DNA from: Stentor roeselii
Taxonomy: Eukaryota > Ciliophora > Heterotrichea > Heterotrichida > Stentoridae
Direction of reading: 5' to 3'
Length of the DNA: 64,000 bases
NCBI GenBank assembly: GCA_006503475.1
Contig: RSEH01000023.1
Location: 62,001 to 126,000, forward strand
In this document: piece by piece, positions 1 to 9,580 of the stretch
Position numbering within the stretch: the first letter of the stretch is position 1
Layout: every line of letters begins with the position of its first letter
Made by a program: the position numbers and the translations under genes
Notes under the pieces: generated by a model
What the model saw: the letters and a program-made list of their open reading frames with translations, nothing else
Told to the model about the DNA's origin: nothing
Database searches by the model: none

Positions 1-247
1 AACAACTTCTTTAAACTGGAAAGCTCTTCTTTCTAATGATCTTGACATCGACAAAATTTTAAGCTACTTCGACATAGTCCGAAAGGAATACCTAACAGAA
101 GAAGAGCTTTTGGGGATAATAAAACTAAACAAAACTAAAGAGCTAAGTGCATTTTTACAGAAGTACAAAGACAATAACGGATTGATCAGCAAGTCGAAGT
201 TAAAAACTTACTTCTTAGACATTTCTCAAACTTTTATAACTAATTGA
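1..247 (+). CDS. C-terminal end of an EF-hand-like protein (partial)
   Basis: The reading frame is open from base 2 to a TGA stop at 245-247, giving about 81 residues; the 5' part lies outside the window. Two degenerate EF-hand-like helix-loop-helix stretches are visible: one around FDIVRKEYLTEEELLGII and one around YKDNNGLISKSKLKTYF, the second keeping D-N-N-G spacing in the loop. That suggests a calcium-binding or calmodulin-like tail, but the loops lack a full set of acidic ligands. The codon choice resembles neighbouring genes. It ends directly against the stop of the convergent CNOT11 gene, with no base between the two stop codons. The TGA stop helps show that TGA is not a tryptophan codon here. 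Confidence 0.6.
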   Translation, partial: TTSLNWKALLSNDLDIDKILSYFDIVRKEYLTEEELLGIIKLNKTKELSAFLQKYKDNNGLISKSKLKTYFLDISQTFITN

Positions 248-1360
248 TTAGTCATTAGGCATCGATTTTATACTTCTATACACCGTATTTGCTTCTTTTA
301 TACTACTGAACTCCGTGCAAAAGTGCTCGATTTCAGTGTAAAGCTCTTGGTTATCTAGTATCTTGTTCTTCAGTAAAGCACTCATAAAGACACACAAAAG
401 GCGCACAAATCGTGTCTGGTTGTACTTTTCTTTAATACTTTTGCAGGAATTCATGTAATTCGAGATAAACAAATGCAAAAATTCAGCTGGAAGTTCCATG
501 GTCATTGCAAGTTTATTCACTACTTCTAAAACATTGATGCTCATTGGGATATTGACGAGTTCTCCGAAGTAATCCTGGATTCTAGTGGAGTTCATTATTA
601 GGATCATTATTTCTACTGCTAGTCCTGAGTTCTTTTCTACTAGTTCTCCTAGGTTTTTGTGACTTATACCCCCGAGGCTTAGAAGTTTTTTGTTTTGTTT
701 CAAGGCTGAAGTCACGAAATTGTACTGCTCGTTTGTTAGCTTTTGGGATAGAGATAACTTTAGGTATTCACGGACTAGGTCGTGGTCGGCACTGTTTGAT
801 TGACCTTGGTTGTTCCAGTGAACTTCTGGAATTGTCATTGGTGACATCCAGTTTGTCTCGTTTGTTGAGATTTCGATGAAGTCAGGAATGGGTCTCAAAA
901 ACTCCGGGTCATATTTTCCAAGCAAAGTTGAAATTTTATCAGAACTTCCGCCATTGATAACAGGTCTAACAGTTCTCGATTTCTTAATATGGTCGATTTC
1001 TTTCGCTTCCCCAGTTAACTTAAGTACAGCAGATACCTGAGACTTTCCAATATCTTTATTTTTGACCCATTCCTGAAGTAAAAGCTTTTCCCAAGGATTC
1101 GGTGAAAGGTCGACGATGTCCGCAACAGACTGAAGAAAGACGTTTTCAGATACACGGGAGTACTCAAGAAGTATGTACAAAGCATTAACTCTCTCTGATT
1201 GAGTGAGAAGATCGTCTACCAGCCAGGCCAGAATTTCATAAGCGACTTGGAATTGATGGGATTTCGGAAACTGTTTTTGAAATAACTGAAAACTTGCATC
1301 TAGGGACTTTTCACGAAGAACTTGACTGTCGGTCAAGATGTGACCCTTGGATATATCCAT
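248..1360 (-). CDS. CNOT11: CCR4-NOT complex subunit 11
   Basis: A 370-residue protein whose C-terminal half matches the CNOT11 (formerly C2orf29) family. The recognisable run includes MILIMNS, YFGELVNIPMSINVLEVVNKL, LPAEFLHLFISNYMNSCKSIK and RFVRLLCVFMSALLKNKI, which follow the human protein almost residue for residue in spacing. In animals CNOT11 binds the N terminus of the CNOT1 scaffold with CNOT10, as a module of the CCR4-NOT deadenylase that shortens mRNA poly(A) tails. At 370 aa it is shorter than human CNOT11 (about 510 aa), mostly in the linker. The start ATG at 1358-1360 is the first in frame and gives the expected helical N terminus. It is single-exon and tail-to-tail with the EF-hand-like gene. 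Confidence 0.93.
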   Translation of the reverse strand: MDISKGHILTDSQVLREKSLDASFQLFQKQFPKSHQFQVAYEILAWLVDDLLTQSERVNALYILLEYSRVSENVFLQSVADIVDLSPNPWEKLLLQEWVKNKDIGKSQVSAVLKLTGEAKEIDHIKKSRTVRPVINGGSSDKISTLLGKYDPEFLRPIPDFIEISTNETNWMSPMTIPEVHWNNQGQSNSADHDLVREYLKLSLSQKLTNEQYNFVTSALKQNKKLLSLGGISHKNLGELVEKNSGLAVEIMILIMNSTRIQDYFGELVNIPMSINVLEVVNKLAMTMELPAEFLHLFISNYMNSCKSIKEKYNQTRFVRLLCVFMSALLKNKILDNQELYTEIEHFCTEFSSIKEANTVYRSIKSMPND

Positions 1361-1532
1361 TTTATATTTAACTATTAAAAAGAGCGTGAAATGATTAGAG
1401 TTTTAGGGAATTATTATTAGTTTTAATGAAGGGAATATGGAATTTTTGTGTTGGTCATGAGAGTTAAATTAATGAAAATTTGAATTTTCAAGAAGAATAC
1501 AAGTTTTTGTTAAGTTTTATCATAAGGTTTAT

Positions 1533-3254
1533 TTACTTCTTTATATCCTTTGTGCTTAGCATTCTTGATGCAAGGTTATCAGAAACTCTTACCACTTCAC
1601 TTAAAGTAAAAGAATTTGGTATCACTATTTGCAGTTTCGGTAAAACATTACTGTACCCCAACATGATACTTTGAATAACTTCCTTGTTCTTATTAAGAGC
1701 TGAGTTTCTCTTAACTTCCATTTCCTTATACTTATTTTGCCAGGCACTTAGTTCTTCATCTCTTCTTCTAATTTCCAATTCATGCTGTTCCTTTTCTTTT
1801 TCCCATCCCTTCAGCTGCGATATTTTTTCCTCAAGTTCCCTATTAAGTTCCTTAATCTCAACCTTCAATGGAGCAGTTTCCTTAGCCAGTTGTTCAAATT
1901 TCGTCTTATAATCAATTTTCTCTTCCCTTTCCTCCGGAACTCGAGTATTAAGTGCTTTAGCAGCTCCAAGTCTCTTAAGTTCAACGATTTCCTTCTGATA
2001 AAACTCGACCTCTTCCTGCAAATCCGAGACCTGTATATAAAGTTCCTTAACTTTTTCTTTAAATTTTTCAGTTTCAGCTTTTTCAACAGCTAAAAAGCTT
2101 TCAGGCAGTCCAGCGCCTTTTTGCAATTCTCCGATTTTTTCCTTCAAAGCTTCAATTTCCAGGTCTTTATACTCATCAACGCTTTGTTTGACAGGAACAA
2201 CATGAGCAGAGGCTAGAATTTTATGTTCTTCGATTTCAATATCTTTATCTTTAATCTCTTGCAGAAGTTTTTCATATTTTTCCTTGATAATTCCGTTTTC
2301 TTTCTCCAATTGTCGCACGCTGTTCATTGCTTGGTTCAGTTCTTTTCTTAGTCTTTCCATTTCTTTGTCTTTTCCTCCACGAGTCGATGAAAGGCTTTCC
2401 AGATTTTTCTTTAAATTCGAGATAAGTTCGTTTTTTGATCGAAGGTCTAAAAGAGCGTTTTCGAGCTGAAGTTGTAAATCTTGAACACTTCCTGAATGTT
2501 GATTTAATTTTTCTAGGATTGACTGGTTTTCTGATTTTACTCCCTCTGAACGAAGACCTAGGATTCGGTCCTCGTTTTCACGGTTTTTGTAAAGTTGGAG
2601 CTCTTCTTGTAACTTTCGGATCTGGGAACGAAGATGGTCGATTATTGAGTCTTTTGATCGCAGCTCTAGTTGAAGACTTTGGATCTGCTCCATTAGCTCT
2701 ACGATTTTTTCGTTTTGCAGAGGGTCTACGAGTTTAAACTCCTCTGACTGCTGAGATTTCGAAGGATTCAACATGGAGTCCAGGTCATCAACAGCCTGAT
2801 CACCAGGAGATTTTTTCGTAAGTCCAAGTCTAGCTTCAAGTTTACGTATCTTGATTTTCATTTCTTCTCTGCTCAAAGGACGAATGCGAGGAGGTCCTTT
2901 ATTTAAATACTTGATAATCTGTTCATCACTTTTTTCATTATCACAGATCAAATCTCTAAGCGCTTGAATCGCGATTTCTTGTTGAAGCAGTTCAGTTTTT
3001 AGCTTTTCAATGAGTTTTGAACGGTTGTTTTCTTTATTTAATGCTCGAATTGAGGCGTTTTGCTTTTTCAACTCCTGGATGGACTGCATCAAAGCCCGGA
3101 TCTTTTGACTGTGCAATTTATTCAAGCTCTCTATTTTCGCATCTTGGGTAGAGTCGTCACTTTGAAGCTTGCGAATGGTTTCTTCGTATTCTGATAGTTT
3201 TAGGTTGAGAAGCTCGACTTCTTTTTTCCATTTGTCACTGTTGTCTTTTGCCAT
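1533..3254 (-). CDS. Long coiled-coil protein, unknown
   Basis: A 573-residue, highly charged protein that is almost entirely predicted coiled coil from about residue 5 to 520, with heptads rich in E, K, L and Q and few prolines. The last 50 residues (around VIQSIMLGYSNVLPKLQIVIPNSF) are not coiled coil and look like a small folded tail; I do not recognise it, and it is not a GRIP domain. Such proteins in ciliates are often structural parts of basal bodies, cortex or Golgi, but nothing here decides which. The start ATG at 3252-3254 begins MAKDNSDKWKKEVE, directly before the first heptads. Single exon. Confidence 0.85.
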   Translation of the reverse strand: MAKDNSDKWKKEVELLNLKLSEYEETIRKLQSDDSTQDAKIESLNKLHSQKIRALMQSIQELKKQNASIRALNKENNRSKLIEKLKTELLQQEIAIQALRDLICDNEKSDEQIIKYLNKGPPRIRPLSREEMKIKIRKLEARLGLTKKSPGDQAVDDLDSMLNPSKSQQSEEFKLVDPLQNEKIVELMEQIQSLQLELRSKDSIIDHLRSQIRKLQEELQLYKNRENEDRILGLRSEGVKSENQSILEKLNQHSGSVQDLQLQLENALLDLRSKNELISNLKKNLESLSSTRGGKDKEMERLRKELNQAMNSVRQLEKENGIIKEKYEKLLQEIKDKDIEIEEHKILASAHVVPVKQSVDEYKDLEIEALKEKIGELQKGAGLPESFLAVEKAETEKFKEKVKELYIQVSDLQEEVEFYQKEIVELKRLGAAKALNTRVPEEREEKIDYKTKFEQLAKETAPLKVEIKELNRELEEKISQLKGWEKEKEQHELEIRRRDEELSAWQNKYKEMEVKRNSALNKNKEVIQSIMLGYSNVLPKLQIVIPNSFTLSEVVRVSDNLASRMLSTKDIKK

Positions 3255-3815
3255 GTCTGAAGATGGTTTATTGAATTAATTTTTGAATTTTGTAATTTAG
3301 GGCATTGGAGATAAATTTAGAGAATGAAGTTATGAAGGTATTTTGTCTTTATTTAGATAAAGGAATATATTTTGTTTGGATTATCAATATTATATAGATT
3401 AGAATGGCAAGATTGTTGGATTATTAGATTAATTAGTAGAAAAAGGGGAAATATTGATCTTAGTAAAAACAAAGGTTTCAAAGGATAAATAGGAAAATTG
3501 ATTTACCTTTATAATTTAGATTCAAAGATTTAAATATCTTAATAAAAAACTTTCAGAAATCTTTTATAAATCTCTTCGATTTGCATACTTTGTCAGTTTC
3601 CATAACCCAAATCTATAATTACTTATTTAATAAGATAGTATTTGTTTTTAATTTCCTCTAGAGCAAACATAATCCTTTAATCATTTCCAAATCGCTTAAA
3701 TTAAGAAGAAAAATATTCTAATAACCGAATTTCTCCTATTCAAAAAAGCCATCTCCATCTAATTCTTGATTCTGTTTAAATAATGAAACTATCTAATCCA
3801 TAATTATTAACATCA
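3255..3815. other. AT-rich divergent intergenic region
   Basis: 561 bases between two divergent start codons, strongly AT-rich. I see no open frame of useful length, no RNA gene and no repeat. It must hold the promoters of both flanking genes, but no motif stands out. Confidence 0.7.
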
Positions 3816-4214
3816 ATGAAAAGGTTCCCAAGTGACTCAGAAGACAGTTCCTACGAATGTTCAGAAGAAGAAAAACCTAAAACCCTGAAAAGGTTCATCT
3901 GTAAGGACTGCAAAAAGAGATTCTCTTCAAGGCAGTGCCTAAAAGAGCATTCATACAAACATTCAAATCTAAAACCATATTGTTGCTCTATTTGTAAAGC
4001 GCAGTTCAGACATGCCAGTCAATTTACCCTGCATAAGCAAAGCCACAAAACTCCATTCAAGTACTTTTGGCCTGTTTTAGCTGAACTGGAAAAGAAACAC
4101 ACTGAGACCTTAGGAATGAATTTTTTTACTTTTGAAGAAATTTCGCTCCCGAAGATCTCTGGACCTCAACAATGTGTTTTACCACTCCACAGCTGCCTGA
4201 AGCAGACTGACTAG
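3816..4214 (+). CDS. Two-finger C2H2 zinc-finger protein
   Basis: A 132-residue protein with an acidic, serine-rich N terminus (SDSEDSSYECSEEE) followed by two adjacent C2H2 fingers at about residues 29-51 and 57-79: CKDCKKRFSSRQCLKEHSYKH and CSICKAQFRHASQFTLHKQSH (last residues shown). The linker between them is NLKPY, close to the classical TGEKP-type linker, which favours DNA binding. The C-terminal 50 residues are unrecognised. It could be a small transcription factor; two fingers alone would give limited specificity. Start at the ATG 3816-3818; stop TAG. Confidence 0.85.
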   Translation: MKRFPSDSEDSSYECSEEEKPKTLKRFICKDCKKRFSSRQCLKEHSYKHSNLKPYCCSICKAQFRHASQFTLHKQSHKTPFKYFWPVLAELEKKHTETLGMNFFTFEEISLPKISGPQQCVLPLHSCLKQTD

Positions 4215-4656
4215 ATAATTTAGGGAAGTTTTTACTATAATTTGTATGGTTTCAAAATAAATGATTATAAATATGGAAAATTTATCGAAATACTGTGGCC
4301 AAATACTTTAAAATCAACCTTGAACTAGTTTTTCTAATATTATGTAAAATCGAGAGCTGAAGTTATGTAGATGAATAATTTTCCAAATCCTTTTAATCCA
4401 CTTATATTTTTTTCTGAATTAAATCAATAAGTTGAATTGTAAGAATTAATTGAATCAAAAGCCCCGAAGATGTGAAAATCTGATGAGACTGATCAAAAAC
4501 AATAAAAAATTAAACAAATCTCCATAAAAAAGGTTACCTTCCCCAAATGCTTCAAATCAACCCCAAGTCCAAATTTCAAACAAAACTTTCCCATCAAAAA
4601 ATCCCAAAAAAATCTTTCATCAAATCATCAAACATCCTAAACCCAATCCTTTAATA
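4215..4656. other. AT-rich intergenic region, G-poor before the next start
   Basis: 442 bases without a gene. The last 150 bases before the next ATG are nearly free of G on the plus strand (A, C and T only), an example of the strong local strand skew seen throughout the window. No RNA gene or repeat found. Confidence 0.65.
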
Positions 4657-6675
4657 ATGGAAAAGTTTTTCCGTAAACGTGACATCTCAAAAGAAAAGAC
4701 ATTCGACACATCAACGCTATCCTTCCCGAAGATTTCCTTAAACCTAAGCTTAAACTCCGTATCTTTCCGACAAAAGCAGCAAACCGAGCGTCTTCGTTTT
4801 AACTCAGCTTTAAAATATCTTGACATAAAGTTGAATCCATCGAAATCCCGAAATCCATTCAAAAAAAGACCTCAAATAGTGCCATTCATCGCGAAAGTCG
4901 AAGAAGACAGTGCAGAAGACAAAGACTTCGAGTTCATAGTAGAAGCTCTTCTTTTCACAAAGCAAAATCCTTACCTTCTCCCCCAGGGCGACCGTGAAAG
5001 GCCTTTGGACTTGCTAAAGGCTGAAATCGAGCTCAGCAAATTAAAAAAACGTAAAAAAGTCTTCGTCGGCGAGGTAGAAGAAGAGACTCATCAACAGTCG
5101 CCGTTGGAGGTCTTTTGGAAGGAAAACGTCAGTTCAAAGCACACAGTTCGTTGGGACTTATTCGAGGAGTCAATCATTGAACAGTTCTTGAAAAAAATCG
5201 ACATCAACAAAGGCCTTGCTCGAAAAATCAACTGGAGTTGGTTTCTTCGCAACTTGATTAAAAAGCTTTCAAACAAGTCAACTGAAGTGGTTCTAGTCCC
5301 GGGTCACCCTGCAATGGAAAGTAAATTATTTAATGGGCTAGTTGTCAACTTCAAGAACTTCGAAAATTTCGTAAACAGGGGAAAACTCACAAAGCTCTTT
5401 GAAAGAGCCGTCGGCTTTGACACTTACTATCTCGCTGAGATCTTTAAAAAAGAGTCATATGTCTATGCGTGTGGAAGTGAATATAAAGGCAACTTTCGAG
5501 GGTTCAAACGTGACGGCGACGGGAAGTTGATAATGCCGGACAAGAGTGAATATGAAGGAATGTTCTTTAACGGCACTCGTCATGGGTATGGCACTTTGGT
5601 CTCATCTGGGTGTTGTTTCAAGGGATACTGGGAAAATGACACCATGAACGGCCTTGGCCAGCTTATATGTAACAATGGCTCCACAGTGGAAGGGGTCTGG
5701 AGCCGTGGAAGTCTCAGGTCGGGCAAGTTGAGCTTCGCTGGGGGCGAGTATTCCGGCTTCATGAACCAGTACGGCTTTAATGGAAAGGGAGTTTTCAATA
5801 GCAAAAATGGAGAAGTCAAAAAAGGATCATGGGTCATCGGAAAGCTGGAAGGACCTGGAGAACATATCTTCCCTGATGGAACGAAATTCATTGGAACATT
5901 CAAAAATGATCTACTTGAAGGCGAAGGTGTGATCAAAACGCCGTTTTATGTTTATAAGGGAAGTGTCTCACAGTCAAAACCTCTTGGAATCGGAGTCATG
6001 ACATTTAAAGACGGAGCAGAGTACTCAGGAATGTTTCAAAATGGAAATATGAACGGCAAAGGCACTTTAAATACACAGGACTACTCTCTTGTTGGAGAAT
6101 TCGTTGAAGGGAAAATGTCTGGAAAGGGGGAAAAACACTTTAAACAGATTTTTCATTACTTTGGAGAGTTTTACGACTCGATGATGCATGGAGAAGGCGC
6201 TCTTGACTTCAAATTTGATGAATTTTCAGGATTTTTCAAAGGGTTCTTTAAATTGAATGAGTTTTATGGATATGGAGAACTCGCTGTTGAGGGAAAAATT
6301 GGGAAAATTGAAGTTGTTTCTACCTGGGCAGGTGAAAAAATTAATGGAAATGCTGAGATCAGGTTCCCTGGAATGGTCTTTCGTGGAAAGATTAGTCAAA
6401 ATCTGCCTTTTTATATTGGATCGATTTGGTTAGATGATGGCGGAAGCTACTCTGGAGAGTGGGAACATGATAAACCTCATGGCAAAGGCGAGGCCCGGGA
6501 TTCGTTAGGGAATTTTTGTGCGGGGCTTTTTATTGGAGGGAAACCGACATCGAAGCACAAAATTGATGAGTCGTTTTTCATTAATTTGGATCAATTTGTT
6601 GATAACATGAAAGTGCTGAATAGCGTTTTGTTAGTTTTAAATAAAAACATTTTTCATTACACAAGTTGTTTATAA
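4657..6675 (+). CDS. MORN-repeat protein
   Basis: A 672-residue protein. The first 260 residues are basic and unrecognised. From about residue 270 to 655 run some 12-14 MORN repeats of about 23 residues with the pattern YxGxFxxGxxxGxGxxxxxDG: for example SEYEGMFFNGTRHGYGTLVS, AEYSGMFQNGNMNGKGTL and GSYSGEWEHDKPHGKGEA. MORN arrays form elongated beta structures that bind lipids or act as scaffolds at membranes and in cilia and basal bodies. No kinase, SET or other enzyme domain accompanies them. The gene stops only 7 bp before the ATG of the acyltransferase gene on the same strand. Confidence 0.92.
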   Translation: MEKFFRKRDISKEKTFDTSTLSFPKISLNLSLNSVSFRQKQQTERLRFNSALKYLDIKLNPSKSRNPFKKRPQIVPFIAKVEEDSAEDKDFEFIVEALLFTKQNPYLLPQGDRERPLDLLKAEIELSKLKKRKKVFVGEVEEETHQQSPLEVFWKENVSSKHTVRWDLFEESIIEQFLKKIDINKGLARKINWSWFLRNLIKKLSNKSTEVVLVPGHPAMESKLFNGLVVNFKNFENFVNRGKLTKLFERAVGFDTYYLAEIFKKESYVYACGSEYKGNFRGFKRDGDGKLIMPDKSEYEGMFFNGTRHGYGTLVSSGCCFKGYWENDTMNGLGQLICNNGSTVEGVWSRGSLRSGKLSFAGGEYSGFMNQYGFNGKGVFNSKNGEVKKGSWVIGKLEGPGEHIFPDGTKFIGTFKNDLLEGEGVIKTPFYVYKGSVSQSKPLGIGVMTFKDGAEYSGMFQNGNMNGKGTLNTQDYSLVGEFVEGKMSGKGEKHFKQIFHYFGEFYDSMMHGEGALDFKFDEFSGFFKGFFKLNEFYGYGELAVEGKIGKIEVVSTWAGEKINGNAEIRFPGMVFRGKISQNLPFYIGSIWLDDGGSYSGEWEHDKPHGKGEARDSLGNFCAGLFIGGKPTSKHKIDESFFINLDQFVDNMKVLNSVLLVLNKNIFHYTSCL

Positions 6676-6682
6676 TAGCCTT

Positions 6683-7507
6683 ATGATACAAGTATCATCT
6701 TGGAAAAAGAACGGATTTGTCCGCCCGCTTCACTTTTACCAAGTCCTAAGCTGGTTCATTTCCTTATTTTCAATAGTAAGTTGTGTATCACTGATCCTTC
6801 CCTTACTAGACAATTTATCATTCATATTGCACACTGTTATATATCTGGTCTTACTCAGCACCTATCTCTTACTCGGCTTTAAAGTGACTCGTTCAGACCC
6901 AACCGACCCTTCAATCGCTTTATATCATTCCAACAGCGACCGGATCATCATTCAGAGACTTGAAGAAATCAATGAAAGATACTGTTCGATTTGCATCTCG
7001 CCCGTCGACTTTTCCAGCAAACATTGCATGAGATGCTCAAGATGCTCTCTCGGCTTTGACCATCACTGCAAATGGGTTAATAATTGCATTGGAAAAAGCA
7101 ACTATAGGAGCTTTGTTTGGCTTATTTCTACTCTCGCGACTTTTAACGCGTTTTTAATTTATTTACATGTCAAAGCTGTTGTTGTTTTGAATGGATTCGA
7201 TCATCACCAGGTGGAAACGTTCAGGGGATATGGAAGAGAATTGTTTTATGGAAGTTTTTCGGTTATTTGTATTAATGGGGTTGTTGCTGTTGTGGTTTTT
7301 TTCTTGGACGGGTATCTTGTTGTTTATCATGCTTATATTGGGTTTCTTGGGATTACCACTTATCAACACATCACAATGAGGAGTAGGAAAAACTTGGTTG
7401 GACCTGCTGAAAAGTCTTGTATGAGCTTTGAAGAGCATAAAGAAAATAAACCGTATAATCTTGACCAGACTTTGAAACATGAAACTACGATTTTATTGAA
7501 AAAGTAA
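6683..7507 (+). CDS. DHHC palmitoyltransferase
   Basis: A 274-residue S-acyltransferase that moves palmitate from CoA to cysteines of membrane proteins. It has two N-terminal membrane spans (about residues 20-40 and 45-65), the cysteine-rich domain with CSICISPVDFSSKHCMRCSRC and the catalytic DHHCKWVNNCIGKSNYRSF, then two further spans near 145-170 and 195-225. After the last span TTYQH sits where the family's TTxE motif lies. The N terminus (NGFVRPLHFYQVLSW) resembles the ZDHHC1/11 branch, where the words RPLH and QVLSW recur, so the start at 6683 looks correct. It begins 7 bp after the MORN gene ends, leaving almost no room for a separate promoter or leader. Confidence 0.93.
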   Translation: MIQVSSWKKNGFVRPLHFYQVLSWFISLFSIVSCVSLILPLLDNLSFILHTVIYLVLLSTYLLLGFKVTRSDPTDPSIALYHSNSDRIIIQRLEEINERYCSICISPVDFSSKHCMRCSRCSLGFDHHCKWVNNCIGKSNYRSFVWLISTLATFNAFLIYLHVKAVVVLNGFDHHQVETFRGYGRELFYGSFSVICINGVVAVVVFFLDGYLVVYHAYIGFLGITTYQHITMRSRKNLVGPAEKSCMSFEEHKENKPYNLDQTLKHETTILLKK

Positions 7508-8047
7508 CTATTTAATTTAATTTTTGACTTACAACTTGATATTGTGAGAGGTTTTATGGTTATTCGAGTTTTTTTAATGGAGGAGTATTTAATTTAATTT
7601 ATTAAGGTTGCGAATCTTCAGGAAAATACTTATTTAATCAAATTAATCAGAATAAGGGCCTTAATGCTACTTTAAAAGCTCCAAAAAATCAAATGGTTCT
7701 CGGTTCTCATTATAATCTTAAATATTAAAGGACTGAATTAATCTCATGCATTATATCAATTTCTAGTTATGATCCACTATTCTATAGAAGCATCTTACTA
7801 AAGAAACTTGATTCTGAATGAATAGAATATCAAAATTTGTACTTATTCTACATATTTTTGTAATAGTTAATGAATTGATGAAAGATATTTTTTATAGTAA
7901 TCATATTAGCTAATTATCTCTGCATAGCGAATATCTTTTAATAGACGAAAATTAAATGCAAGCAGTTAACTAGAAAAAGTCTATATTTTTTTGAGTGTTA
8001 AATTAATAAATAAAGCATGGCATATATCCTCCATTTTTTTATAAAAA
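7508..8047. other. AT-rich intergenic region
   Basis: 540 bases between two genes on the same strand, very AT-rich. I find no open frame, RNA gene or repeat. The first 100 bases are G/T-biased on the plus strand. Confidence 0.65.
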
Positions 8048-8473
8048 ATGACTCGTCTCTCAAGACTTCTGACCTATATGAACTATGAAAAACTTTATAC
8101 CCGAGATCACAAATGGATTACTTTAAACAGATATGCAGGCACTGCAACTATTGGTATAACAAAACCTTTTCAAAAAAAATTTGGGGAAATTATCTACATT
8201 TCAACATTACCGAGAGTGTCTCAGCAAATTAACCGAAATGATCTACTTGCAACTTTAGAAGCAGTGAAGTCTATTAGTGATATTCATTCGCCTATAACTG
8301 GTAAATTAGTAGCTTTGAATAAGAAAACTGAAATTGATCCTGAAATTATTAATCAAGATGCAGAAAACGAAGGATGGCTCTTTGAGCTTAAATTGGACTC
8401 ACTCCTAGAATTGAGTGAGCTTTTGGATAAGTCTGAGTATGAAAAATACTTGAAAGAGACTATGTTTTACTAG
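8048..8473 (+). CDS. GCSH: Glycine cleavage system H protein
   Basis: A 141-residue H protein, the lipoyl carrier that shuttles the aminomethyl group of glycine between P, T and L proteins of the mitochondrial glycine cleavage system. The family signature is clear: YTRDHKWI near the start, then GEIIYIS and LEAVKSISDIHSPITGKLV, in which Lys74 is the lipoylated residue, and ENEGWLFELKL near the end. The N terminus (MTRLSRLLTYM) is short, basic and hydrophobic, fitting a minimal mitochondrial presequence. Size matches the family. The enzyme likely to attach its lipoate lies at 49215..50198. Confidence 0.95.
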   Translation: MTRLSRLLTYMNYEKLYTRDHKWITLNRYAGTATIGITKPFQKKFGEIIYISTLPRVSQQINRNDLLATLEAVKSISDIHSPITGKLVALNKKTEIDPEIINQDAENEGWLFELKLDSLLELSELLDKSEYEKYLKETMFY

Positions 8474-8892
8474 TTAGATAAATTAAAATTCGATAACTCT
8501 ATATTTTAAAATAATCTACAAATAAATTTCTGTTTTCCTTCAATAATAGTATTAAATAAATAACTATCCTCAGAACAAGATAAATTTTTCAAAAGTATTA
8601 TCTATTTATAATTCTCAGTGAATCAAATAATGATAGTCTAAACACCAAAAAACTTTCAATTAACTTACAATATCATATATCTACGCTATTAATTTTAATA
8701 TCTTTTCCATCTGAAATTTCTAAAACTTAAATCCTAAATTCTTCCTTAAAACTCACCTACCAAAAATATCTTCATCCACCCAACATAACTCTAATAAAAA
8801 AATCCTCCTTCCCAGCTAAATAAATCTAAAAACCTCTAAAAAACCCAATCTAAAATACCTAAAATCCCCAAATCTCTAAATCTATAACTATT
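8474..8892. other. Convergent intergenic region, strongly G-poor at its end
   Basis: 419 bases between two stop codons facing each other. Bases 8740-8890 contain very little G on the plus strand. No gene, RNA gene or repeat seen. Confidence 0.65.
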
Positions 8893-9417
8893 CTAAAATC
8901 TCTCCACAAAAAAAGTAATTGTGTAAAAAATCACGATTCCCACAAAAGCTCCAAAAACAGTATCAGTAGGATAATGACACATGTAATAAACTCGTGCGGC
9001 CATCGTAAGTCCCGCGCAAACTACTGCGAATTCCAAGGAAACCACATTAAAATGAAACATAAGAGTCCAAAACATAGTCGATTGAACCGAGTCACCCGAA
9101 GGCATCGAATGATTTTTTTCTCTCCCTCGAAAGTCAAACATCAAGGCCTCTGCTCTTGGAGCGAAAAGAGCAGGTCTAGGTCTTGAGATATTCTTTTTTA
9201 ACATGTAAGTGACGAGCAGGCCAAGAGGAGGAGACAGGCCGAGGATCAGCAGATTTTTAAAGGAATGAGGAATGAGGAATAACCCGAAGCTGAAGACAAA
9301 GGCCACGATTTCATTATTAAATGAAATTCCGAAGATCGCCATGAGGTACTCGAAAGGTCCACCTGTGATTGTTGACTTATGGATCAGGTCTGAGGCAAGT
9401 TGGTCAAGTTTAAACAT
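8893..9417 (-). CDS. PAP2-family membrane phosphatase
   Basis: A 174-residue integral membrane protein of the PAP2 (type 2 phosphatidic acid phosphatase) superfamily, which removes phosphate from lipid phosphates or pyrophosphates. The three motifs are present in order: KKNISRPRP (KX6RP), MPSGDS (the PSGH position) and ARVYYMCHYPTD (RX5HX3D with the nucleophilic His). The PSGH histidine is Asp here, a change found in some PAP2 proteins, so activity is likely but not certain. At least four membrane spans flank the motifs. Small size and motif order resemble dolichyl-diphosphatase-type enzymes. The substrate cannot be told from sequence. Confidence 0.85.
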   Translation of the reverse strand: MFKLDQLASDLIHKSTITGGPFEYLMAIFGISFNNEIVAFVFSFGLFLIPHSFKNLLILGLSPPLGLLVTYMLKKNISRPRPALFAPRAEALMFDFRGREKNHSMPSGDSVQSTMFWTLMFHFNVVSLEFAVVCAGLTMAARVYYMCHYPTDTVFGAFVGIVIFYTITFFVERF

Positions 9418-9580
9418 GAGAGCTAAATATGAATGATGTAATGAACTTCAATGGCCAGGATGAAAGAAAGGTAGAGAGTTTTTTAAAAGAAACTTAAAAT
9501 TTACGACTTAAGATATGATGTGATAAAAGAAAAAATCTTATTTTTCATGAAATTCAGATAATTCAATCAACAATCTAACA

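Noticed and set aside
6640-6700. MORN and DHHC as a single gene joined by a tiny intron
   Set aside because: The only GT...AG candidate (14 nt, ending TAATAG) leads into a TGA within two codons, and both proteins have complete family ends.
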